Under the pieces are notes generated by a model. That model made no database searches and had not been told where the DNA came from. It saw only the letters and a program-made list of their open reading frames with translations. The position numbers and the translations under genes were made by a program. Positions 42,313-49,247 of a DNA stretch of 64,000 nt are shown here, in pieces. The stretch is taken from the NCBI RefSeq assembly GCF_036174265.1, contig NZ_CP108055.1, positions 2,294,001 to 2,358,000 on the forward strand, read 5' to 3'. Position 1 is the stretch's first letter. Every line of letters begins with the position of its first letter. Source of the stretch: Streptomyces sp. NBC_00285. GTDB taxonomy: Bacteria > Actinomycetota > Actinomycetes > Streptomycetales > Streptomycetaceae.

Positions 42313-42894
42313 TCAGTTGGGTGTGGACGCGCTCAGCGTCCAGCCCTGGCGGCACGTGTGCCCGAAGACGCCCACGTCGCAGCCCTCGACGCGGAACGTG
42401 TAGGACCCCGTGGTGCGTTGCAGCACCCGCACCCGGCCGGACGTCCCGCCGCCCACCTCGCGCTGCGTACCGTTCGGGTCGGCGGCGCTGGTGTAGCGGA
42501 TCAGGAACCTGTCGTAGCGGTACGGCGATGTCGTGTTCCAGTTGAAGTAGGCGTAGCCGCCGTCCTCCCAGGCCGCCACGACCATGTTCTGTCCCTGCCG
42601 CGGCGACCAGGTGACGTTGCCGTAGTCGAAGTACTGGCGCTTGCCGGCGTAGACGCCGTTCAGGTAGACGTCCTTGGTGTAGCTCCTCGGGCAGCCCAGC
42701 CAGCCGCCGGCCCCGCCGAGGGCGTTCCAACGCCCGTTGATGTGCGCCTCGTTGACCGCGATGCCGCACGCGGCAGCCCGGGCCTGCGACGGCGCCGCCG
42801 AGGTCTGCGCCGCGGCCGGTACCGCGGCGGCGGTGCCCAGCGCGAGCAGCGAGCCCAGCACGACGCCGGTCAGGCGTCGGTTCAGTGTCAGCAT
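42313..42894 (-). CDS. Secreted LGFP-repeat-type protein
   Basis: A 193-residue exported protein. The signal peptide LTLNRRLTGVVLGSLLALGT ends near ALA/AQT at about residue 33. A segment with GGAGGWLGCPRSYTKD followed by KRQYFDYGNVTWSP matches an LGFP repeat, found in cell-wall-associated actinobacterial proteins; the C-terminal part (RVLQRTTGSYTFRVEGC) has four Cys that may pair. ATG 42894 follows GGGGGAGA. It is divergent from the histidine kinase gene. Confidence 0.78.
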   Translation of the reverse strand: MLTLNRRLTGVVLGSLLALGTAAAVPAAAQTSAAPSQARAAACGIAVNEAHINGRWNALGGAGGWLGCPRSYTKDVYLNGVYAGKRQYFDYGNVTWSPRQGQNMVVAAWEDGGYAYFNWNTTSPYRYDRFLIRYTSAADPNGTQREVGGGTSGRVRVLQRTTGSYTFRVEGCDVGVFGHTCRQGWTLSASTPN

Positions 42895-43006
42895 GGTTCG
42901 TTCTCCCCCGTAGTCCCTGCTTTCCTGCCATGAGCATCGCGCCCTCAGCGGCCGGGAGTTGAGAGGGAACGGCCGGGCGGTCCCCGGAACCTCTCCCGGG
43001 TGGACC

Positions 43007-43019
43007 GGGAACCGTTCCC
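43007..43019. promoter_or_regulatory. Palindrome GGGAACCGTTCCC between secreted protein and kinase genes
   Basis: A 13-bp inverted repeat, GGGAA-CCG-TTCCC, 37 bases before the kinase start and 113 before the secreted-protein start. Related GGGAAC-like half sites lie nearby (42965). It could be the site of the response regulator encoded downstream; this is inference. Confidence 0.4.
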
Positions 43020-43055
43020 ATGACACCCGGGCGGCCGAACCGGGACCATGAGGGC

Positions 43056-45038
43056 ATGAAGGACGGGCGGGGGCGAAACCGGCGGCGCACGGTGGCGGCG
43101 TATGCCCTGCTGGGCCTCGCACTCGCCCAAGTGACGGCCGGGGCCGTGATGTTGGTGATGGCGGACGTCCCGGCACGGGACCTGGTCCGCTACGACATGG
43201 TCGTCGACCTGGCCGTGGGTTTCGCCTACCCCGTCTGCGGCACGGTGATCGCGCTGCACCGCCCGCGCAACCCCATCGGCTGGCTGCTGATCGGGTACGG
43301 CCTGGGTCACGCGTTCACGGGTCTGTCGATCGGTCTGGGTGTCGAGGGGCTGCGGCTGGGATGGTCCCCCGAACTGCTGCGCGCGGTCGTCACGACCGGG
43401 CGGCACACCTGGATCATCGGCAGCTCGTGGGCGTTCGTCTTCGTGTTCTTCCTGTTTCCCGACGGACGGCTGCCCGACCGTCGCTGGCGTTGGGTCCTGG
43501 CGCTGCAACTGCTGTCCTCGCCGCTCGACTTCGCGGTCTGGGCGCGGGACGACTGGGGGCTGTTCCTCGGCACGCCGGCCGCACCCTCGTACCTTCCGGC
43601 TCCTGAGGGCTGGCTGCCCGTGCTCAGACACGTGGAGACCGCGAAGGCCTGTCTGGTGCTGACCGCCGTGTTCGCCGCCATGACCATGCGCTACCGGCGC
43701 GGCGGGGAGCAGGACCGGCGCCGGCTGCTGTGGCTGATCGCCGGGATGACACCGCTGGCGCTGAGCGTGCTGCTGCAGATCTTCGGTTTTCCCGCGGTCT
43801 ACACGTCGTGCTGCACCCTGTTCCTGCCGGCCGCCATCGTGATCGCCGTGGTCCGCCACGAGCTGCTCGACATCCGTGTCGTCGTCTCCCGGAGCCTGCT
43901 GTACGGCGCGCTCACCCTCGGCGTGATCGCCGCCTACGTCGGCCTGGTCGCCTTCGTGCAGTCCCAGCTCGCCCCGCTGCCCGAACTGCTCGGCCCGGCC
44001 CTCGTCACGGTCACCCTCGCAGTCGCCTTCGAGCCCGCCCGGCGAGGACTCCAGCGCATGGTCGACCGGGCCCTGTACGGCGAGCGGCACGATCCTGTAC
44101 GCGTGGTCTCCCGCATCGGCAAGCGGCTCGCGGGGACCGGGGTGGGTGCGGTGCCGGAGGCGGTGGGCGAGGCGCTGCGGGTGCCGTACGCGCGCGTCGA
44201 CTCCAGGTCGGGGACGGGGAGCGGGAGCTGGGGAGTCCCGGCGGGGGCCGTGCACACCGTCCCGCTGGACTACGACGGCCACGACGTCGGCGAGCTGGTG
44301 GTCGGCCTGCGCCCCGGGGAGCAGCAGCCGGCCCCGGCGGATCTGGCCGTCCTGGAGCTGCTCGCGGTTCCGCTCGCGGCGGCGTTGTACGCGACCGACC
44401 TGACCCGGCAGTTGCAGGTGTCCCGGGAACGGATCGTCGCCGCGCAGGAGGAGGAACGGCGGCGCATCCGCCGCGATCTGCACGACGGGCTCGGTCCGAC
44501 GCTCGCCGGAGCGGCCTTCCAGGTGGACGCGGTGGGCAACCTGCTGGCGTTCGACCAGGAGCGGGCGCTCGGTCTGCTGGCCGAGCTGCGGGCCGAGATC
44601 GGCGGCGCGGTCGGGGAGGTCCGGCGTCTGGTGGACGGGCTCAGGCCGCCGGACCTGGACCAGCTGGGGCTCCTCGGCGCCCTGCGGGAACGTGCCGCCT
44701 GGCTGTCCTGCCGTGCCGACGGCACCCCGCTGCAGGTGCGGATCCAGGCCCCCGACCGGCTGCCGGTGCTGCCCGCCGCCGTGGAGGTGGCCGCCTACCG
44801 GATCGCGGTCGAGGCCCTCACCAACGCCGCCCGGCACGCCCGCGCCTCGCGCGTGGACCTGCGCATCGGGATCGGTGACGGCCTGTGGCTGGAGGTGTGC
44901 GACGACGGCACGCCCGCTGCCGGGGATCCACCGTGGCAGGCGGGTGTGGGCATCACGTCGATGCAGGAACGCGCGGCGGAACTCGGCGGTCGCTGCACGG
45001 CGGGCCGAGGACGGGTGACGGCGAGGCTGCCGCTGTGA
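43056..45038 (+). CDS. NarL-type sensor histidine kinase
   Basis: A 660-residue membrane kinase. About eight hydrophobic helices occupy residues 15-310, a linker or GAF-like region follows, and the dimerisation helix ERRRIRRDLHDGLGPTLAG carries the phosphorylated His (about residue 476). The HATPase_c domain has EALTNAARHARAS (N box) and AGVGITSMQERA (G box). ATG 43056 (MKDGRGRNRRR) is chosen; an ATG at 43020 overlaps the palindrome. Its gene is followed by the cognate regulator after 11 bases. The signal sensed is unknown. Confidence 0.9.
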   Translation: MKDGRGRNRRRTVAAYALLGLALAQVTAGAVMLVMADVPARDLVRYDMVVDLAVGFAYPVCGTVIALHRPRNPIGWLLIGYGLGHAFTGLSIGLGVEGLRLGWSPELLRAVVTTGRHTWIIGSSWAFVFVFFLFPDGRLPDRRWRWVLALQLLSSPLDFAVWARDDWGLFLGTPAAPSYLPAPEGWLPVLRHVETAKACLVLTAVFAAMTMRYRRGGEQDRRRLLWLIAGMTPLALSVLLQIFGFPAVYTSCCTLFLPAAIVIAVVRHELLDIRVVVSRSLLYGALTLGVIAAYVGLVAFVQSQLAPLPELLGPALVTVTLAVAFEPARRGLQRMVDRALYGERHDPVRVVSRIGKRLAGTGVGAVPEAVGEALRVPYARVDSRSGTGSGSWGVPAGAVHTVPLDYDGHDVGELVVGLRPGEQQPAPADLAVLELLAVPLAAALYATDLTRQLQVSRERIVAAQEEERRRIRRDLHDGLGPTLAGAAFQVDAVGNLLAFDQERALGLLAELRAEIGGAVGEVRRLVDGLRPPDLDQLGLLGALRERAAWLSCRADGTPLQVRIQAPDRLPVLPAAVEVAAYRIAVEALTNAARHARASRVDLRIGIGDGLWLEVCDDGTPAAGDPPWQAGVGITSMQERAAELGGRCTAGRGRVTARLPL

Positions 45039-45049
45039 GGGACGGTGCA

Positions 45050-45838
45050 ATGACACGGCATGCGCAGGACCGGACGGACCCGGGTGGCGACGACGCGACA
45101 CGCGCCGACACGCCGCCCGGCGCCCGGGAGACCGAGGTCCCGGCGGGGAGCCGGGACGGCGGCCCGGAGAACAGCGATGCGCTGCGGGTGGTGCTGGCCG
45201 ATGACCACCCCGTGGTGCGTACGGGTCTTGCCGCACTGCTCGAGTCGGTGCGGGACGGGAGCCCGCGGGTCCGGGTCGTCGGTGTGGCGGCCAGTGGGCG
45301 CGAGGCCGTACGGGCCGCGGTGACACTGCGCCCCCACGTCATGGTGATGGACATCCGGATGCCGGATCAGAACGGCATCGAGGCGACGCGGGAGATCGGC
45401 CGGGTCGCCCCGTCGGTGGCGGTGCTGATGCTGACCATGGTCGAGGAGGACGACTCGGTGTTCGCGGCGATGCGGGCCGGTGCCCGCGGCTACGTCCTCA
45501 AGGGTGCGGGGCAGGACGAGATCGTCCGGGCGATCCGGGCGGTGGCCGCCGGCGAGGCGATCTTCGGGCCCGGGGTGGCGCGGCGCGTGCTCGGGCAGCT
45601 CGGCCGTCCGCAGCCGCAGATCGATCCGTGTCCGACGCTCACCCCGCGGGAACGGGACGTGCTGACGCTGATCGCCGACGGACAGCCCAACTCGGTGGTG
45701 GCCGCCCGGCTCGGCCTCTCCCCCAAGACGGTCAGCAACCACACCTCCGCGGTCCTGACGAAACTGGGCGTCGCCGACCGCGCCGGGGCGGCGGCGTGGG
45801 CCCGCGAGGCCGGACTGGGCCCCACGCCCGACGAGTAG
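45050..45838 (+). CDS. NarL/LuxR-type response regulator
   Basis: A 262-residue DNA-binding regulator. An extended N-terminal 45-residue tail precedes the receiver domain: acidic pair in VVLADDHPVV, phospho-acceptor Asp near 101 in VMDIRMPDQNG, Thr in MLTMVEED and Lys in YVLKGA. The LuxR helix-turn-helix is TPRERDVLTLIADGQPNSVV followed by LGLSPKTVSNHTSAVLTKLG. ATG 45050 has GAGGGA upstream; GTG 45035 overlapping the kinase stop is an alternative. Confidence 0.92.
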   Translation: MTRHAQDRTDPGGDDATRADTPPGARETEVPAGSRDGGPENSDALRVVLADDHPVVRTGLAALLESVRDGSPRVRVVGVAASGREAVRAAVTLRPHVMVMDIRMPDQNGIEATREIGRVAPSVAVLMLTMVEEDDSVFAAMRAGARGYVLKGAGQDEIVRAIRAVAAGEAIFGPGVARRVLGQLGRPQPQIDPCPTLTPRERDVLTLIADGQPNSVVAARLGLSPKTVSNHTSAVLTKLGVADRAGAAAWAREAGLGPTPDE

Positions 45839-45846
45839 CGCGGACG

Positions 45847-46470
45847 TTACGGCCGCAGGGCCCTCAGCAGCAGGTCGGCCAGGTGGTCGGCGACCTGCTG
45901 CGGGCTCATGGGTCCGTCCGGGCGGTACCAGGTCGACAGGTGGTGGACGGAGCCGAAGTGGTAGTCCACGACGAGGTCGGCCGGGGTCGCCTTGGAGAAG
46001 ACGCCCGCGTCCTGGCCCTCCTCGATGAGCGCACGGAACCGCTCATGGTACTTCCGCCGCTCGGCGCGCACCTGCTTGTTCTTCTCCGGGCTGAGGTGGT
46101 GCATGGACCGGAAGAAGATCATCGCGTCGTCGAGGTTGTCGATCGTGGTGACGACGACGTCGGCGGCCGCCGCCCGCACGCGCTTCTCGATCGGCTCGTC
46201 TGCGTTCGCGAGCGCGTCGAGGCGCTCCTGCTGGACGCGCAGCACGCGCGCGTACACCTCGTGCAGGAGGTCGTCCTTGGAACCGAAGTAGTGGTACAGC
46301 GCTCCCTTGGTGACGCCGGCCGCCTCGACGATCTCCTGCACGGAGGTGCGGTCGTAGCCCTGTTCGGCGAAGAGCCGGGTGGCGGCGGCCAGCAGCCGCT
46401 GCGGGACGGGCGTACCGTCTCCGTCCGTCGTCCTGGGCACTGTGCCGCCACCTGCTTTCCGTGAGGTCAT
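45847..46470 (-). CDS. TetR family regulator of the acyl-CoA ligase operon
   Basis: A 207-residue repressor. The N-terminal helix-turn-helix is RLLAAATRLFAEQGYDRTSV followed by VTKGALYHYFGSKDDLLHEV; the C-terminal ligand domain is typical of fatty acyl-CoA responsive TetR proteins (FRSMHHLSPEKNKQVRAERR). It is the last gene of a three-gene operon, its ATG overlapping the ligase stop (ATGA). Probable sites are the related dyads at 39887-39904 and 48941-48956. Confidence 0.88.
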   Translation of the reverse strand: MTSRKAGGGTVPRTTDGDGTPVPQRLLAAATRLFAEQGYDRTSVQEIVEAAGVTKGALYHYFGSKDDLLHEVYARVLRVQQERLDALANADEPIEKRVRAAAADVVVTTIDNLDDAMIFFRSMHHLSPEKNKQVRAERRKYHERFRALIEEGQDAGVFSKATPADLVVDYHFGSVHHLSTWYRPDGPMSPQQVADHLADLLLRALRP

Positions 46471-48134
46471 GCGCTGTTCTGCGGTGGGGAACGGAGTTCC
46501 CGACGGAGGATCTTCCCACTGGCCGTCTTCGGCAAGTCGGGCAGGATCTCCACCTGCCGCGGGTATTTGTAAGCCGCCAGTCTCTCCTTGCAGTAGGCGG
46601 CGAGCGCATCGGGGTCGGTTTCGGCACCCGGACGGAGGCTGATGTACGCCTTGACGGTCTCTCCGCGGTACCCGTCGGGCACCCCGACGACGGCCGCCTC
46701 GCGCACCGCCGGATGGGTGTACAGCACGTCCTCGACCTCGCGCGGCCACACCTTGAAGCCGGACGCGTTGATCATGTCCTTCTTGCGGTCGACGACGTAC
46801 AGCCAGCCCTCGGGGTCCATGAACCCGATGTCGCCCGTGCGCAGTTCGCCGTCCGGGAAGGTCTCGGCGGTCGCGTCGGGCCGCCGCCAGTAGCCGGGCA
46901 CGACCTGGGGCCCGCGCACGACGATCTCGCCCTGCTCCCCGAAGGGCACCTCGACGCCGCTGTCGTCGACGATCCGTACGACCGTGTCGGGCCCCGGCAC
47001 GCCCACGGCCAGCGTCCCGGACACCGGGTCGACGGGCGCCTCCCGCTCCGGCGGCACGGAGGCGCAGGGCGCGGTGCACTCGGTCAGCCCGTAGCCGTTG
47101 CGGATGTACGGCCCGAAGCCGGCCCGGAACTTCTCCACCAGGGCGGGCGGCAGCGGTGCCCCGCCCGAGGAGATGTTGACGAACGACGAGAAGTGCTCGC
47201 GGGTGACGTCCGGGTGCGCGGCCAGCGCCATGAACGCGGTCGAGGGGCCGACCGTGTAGTGCGGCCGGTGCTCGGCGAAGGCCTCCAGGACCACGCCCGC
47301 CTCGAAGCGGTACGCCAGCACGAGCGTGCCCACGCTGTTCAGACACGCCCCGAGCTCGCAGACCATCCCGGTGATGTGGAACAGCGGCGCCATCGCGAAG
47401 TACACGGGGGCCTCGGGCAGCAGGAGACCGGTCCGCTGCCGCTCGGCGTTGTACATGATGTTGCCGTGCGTGTTGGTGGCGCCCTTGGGGGTGCCGCTGG
47501 TGCCCGAGGTGTAGCTGATCAGCGCGATGTCGGCGGGCCCGGGATCGCGGCCGTCCGGCGCCTTGTGCCCGGCGCGGGCGACCTCGGTCAGATCGTCGGC
47601 GTCCTCGGCCCGCGGCTGCCGCTCGAAGCCGAGCACGCGTGCGTCCCCGCGGGTCTGGAAGTCCAGCTCGCACCCGGTGAGCACGATCCGCACCGTCGAG
47701 TCGGCGGCCGTCTCGCGCAGATACGACTCCCAGGCCCGGTCGGAGCAGATCAGCGCGACCGCCTCGCCGTCCCGCAGCACATGCCGTACCTCCCCCGACT
47801 TGTACATGGGGTTGACCGGCACCACGGTGGCGCCCGCCTTCCAGGCACCGAGCAGCGCGACGACGAAGTGCGGCGAGTTCTGCAGCAGGACCGCCACCCG
47901 GTCCCCGGGTTCCAGTCCACGGGCCGCGAGGTGCCCGGCGACGGAGTCACTGAGCTCGTCGACCTCGCGATAGCTGAGCCGGCCGTCGAAGTAGGCCAGG
48001 AAGGGCCGCTCGGGCTCCTCGGCGACGGCCCGGCGAAGGGCGTGCACCAGCGAGTCGGCGGGTTCGATCGGGCCACGCTGGGCCTCGCTGAGCAGTCCCA
48101 GCCAGGGCTTGGCCGCGTATCGGGAGTCGGTCAC
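46467..48134 (-). CDS. AMP-dependent acyl-CoA ligase (FadD-like)
   Basis: A 555-residue ANL-superfamily enzyme that activates a carboxylic acid to acyl-CoA via acyl-AMP. Motifs in order: YTSGTSGTPKGATNTHGN (P-loop, about 195-212), NGYGLTECTAP, GELRTGDIGFMDPEGWLYVVDRKKDMI and the catalytic Lys in PKTASGKILRREL near the C-terminus. GTG 48134 overlaps the SDR stop by four bases. The chain length or aromatic substrate is not inferable. Confidence 0.93.
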   Translation of the reverse strand: MTDSRYAAKPWLGLLSEAQRGPIEPADSLVHALRRAVAEEPERPFLAYFDGRLSYREVDELSDSVAGHLAARGLEPGDRVAVLLQNSPHFVVALLGAWKAGATVVPVNPMYKSGEVRHVLRDGEAVALICSDRAWESYLRETAADSTVRIVLTGCELDFQTRGDARVLGFERQPRAEDADDLTEVARAGHKAPDGRDPGPADIALISYTSGTSGTPKGATNTHGNIMYNAERQRTGLLLPEAPVYFAMAPLFHITGMVCELGACLNSVGTLVLAYRFEAGVVLEAFAEHRPHYTVGPSTAFMALAAHPDVTREHFSSFVNISSGGAPLPPALVEKFRAGFGPYIRNGYGLTECTAPCASVPPEREAPVDPVSGTLAVGVPGPDTVVRIVDDSGVEVPFGEQGEIVVRGPQVVPGYWRRPDATAETFPDGELRTGDIGFMDPEGWLYVVDRKKDMINASGFKVWPREVEDVLYTHPAVREAAVVGVPDGYRGETVKAYISLRPGAETDPDALAAYCKERLAAYKYPRQVEILPDLPKTASGKILRRELRSPPQNSA

Positions 48135-48904
48135 CGCGTCTCCTCCCACTTCTGCTGGATGTGGTTCATGCCGGCCAGCCATCGGTCGGGGTCGGTGGCC
48201 CGCGCCTGGTAGTACGCGGCGACCTCGGGGTGCGGCAGGATCAGGAAGCGGTCCTCCTCGATCCCCCGGAACAGCGCCTCGGCCACGTCCTCCGGTTCCA
48301 CTGCGGTCGGCTTGAGGACCAGGTCCCCGGCGCTGCCGGTGGCGGCCAGCATGTCGGTGCGCACGCCCTGCGGACAGATCGCGTGCACCTTGATCCCGCG
48401 GTGGCGGTAGGTGAGCGACAGGTACTCGGCGAACGCGAGCGCCCCGTGCTTGGTGACGGCGTAGGGGGCGGCCCCGATCATGGTCAGCAGCCCGGCGGCG
48501 GACACCGTGGACACGAACCGCCCGCTCCCCCGCTCCAGCCACCCGGGCAGCAGCGCGTGGGCGGCCCTCACGTGGGCCATGACGTTGACGTCCCAGGAGG
48601 CCGCCCAGGCGTTCTCGTCGAGCGGCTCGTCGGCGTTCCCGCCTCCGAAGGCGACACCGGCGTTGGCGCAGTAGACGTCGACGACACCGTTCAGGGCGTC
48701 GCGAGCGTCGGAGACCACGTCGGAGGCGTCCCCGGCGACGGCGATCCCGCCGATCTCCTCGGCCACGGCCTTGGCCCGTCCGGCATCCAGGTCGTTGACG
48801 ACGACCCGGGCCCCTTCAGCGGCGAACCGCCGCGCAAGCGCAGCCCCGATGCCACCTCCCGCTCCGGTGACAACCACTCCGGCATCGTGCAGGGCTTCCA
48901 CCAT
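48131..48904 (-). CDS. SDR family oxidoreductase
   Basis: A 257-residue Rossmann enzyme. The cofactor motif VTGAGGGIGAALARRF (about 12-27) and NDLD suggest NAD(H) preference; CANAG and the catalytic Ser-Tyr-Lys (STVSAAG, YAVTKHGAL) are present. It is the first gene of the operon SDR-ligase-TetR, all joined by four-base overlaps, and probably acts on hydroxyacyl or alcohol intermediates of the same pathway. Confidence 0.92.
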   Translation of the reverse strand: MVEALHDAGVVVTGAGGGIGAALARRFAAEGARVVVNDLDAGRAKAVAEEIGGIAVAGDASDVVSDARDALNGVVDVYCANAGVAFGGGNADEPLDENAWAASWDVNVMAHVRAAHALLPGWLERGSGRFVSTVSAAGLLTMIGAAPYAVTKHGALAFAEYLSLTYRHRGIKVHAICPQGVRTDMLAATGSAGDLVLKPTAVEPEDVAEALFRGIEEDRFLILPHPEVAAYYQARATDPDRWLAGMNHIQQKWEETR

Positions 48905-48940
48905 CGGTCTCCTTCGACTACGGCTCGACTGCAGGCCCAG

Positions 48941-48956
48941 ACTAACCGGTCGGTAT
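48941..48956 (-). promoter_or_regulatory. TetR-type operator upstream of the SDR operon
   Basis: ACTAACCGGTCGGTAT at 48941-48956 (reverse strand ATACCGACCGGTTAGT) is an imperfect dyad 37 bases before the SDR start. Nine bases, ATACCGACC, are identical to the site at 39887, so both may be bound by the operon's own TetR protein. Confidence 0.55.
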
Positions 48957-48985
48957 GTTCATGGAAAGGGTGAGCGAAACCTACC

Positions 48986-49014
48986 CAGGGGCGCGGGGAA
49001 CTGCGCGACCAGCC
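48986..49014. repeat. Streptomyces-type intergenic palindromic element
   Basis: CAGGGGCGCGGGGAACTGCG at 48986-49005 continues into CGACCAGCC. I recognise this as the short repeat scattered in many Streptomyces intergenic regions; the GCGC arms around GGGGAACT can form a small hairpin. Copy number here cannot be judged from one window. Confidence 0.55.
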
Positions 49015-49067
49015 ACGTCCTACCGGCACCCTCCCCACAACCCGCGGGAGCCCCTACCGTGCACCAC

Positions 49068-49247
49068 ATGCGCCTATCCAGACGAGCCCTCCTCGCAGCG
49101 ACAACGGCAGCAGCGTCACTCACCTCGACCCCACCGGCTTCCGCCGCCCAGCCCAGCCGCAGGCGGACCGGCTTCGAGAACCTGGCCGCATCTGGCTACG
49201 CAGCCCTGCACGGCCAGAAGGTCGGAGTCGTCACCAACCGTTCCTAG
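49068..49247 (+). pseudogene. namZ: namZ (DUF1343 exo-beta-N-acetylmuramidase) 5' fragment, interrupted
   Basis: The first 60 codons of a secreted DUF1343 protein: a Tat-type signal (RLSRRALLAATTAAASLTS) and the family start FENLAASGYAALHGQKVGVV followed by TN. At codon AAC (49236-49238) the reading continues into the insertion and stops at TAG 49245-49247. The family normally reads VVTNPTGVxRD; the missing part resumes at 51072. Intact NamZ cleaves terminal MurNAc from peptidoglycan fragments for wall recycling. ATG 49068 is preferred; GTG 49059 is in frame. Confidence 0.85.

Noticed and set aside
42945..45326. A 793-codon open frame on the minus strand opposite the histidine kinase
   Set aside because: Its translation is Arg/Pro/His-rich low complexity typical of the antisense of high-GC genes; the plus-strand kinase has all family motifs.
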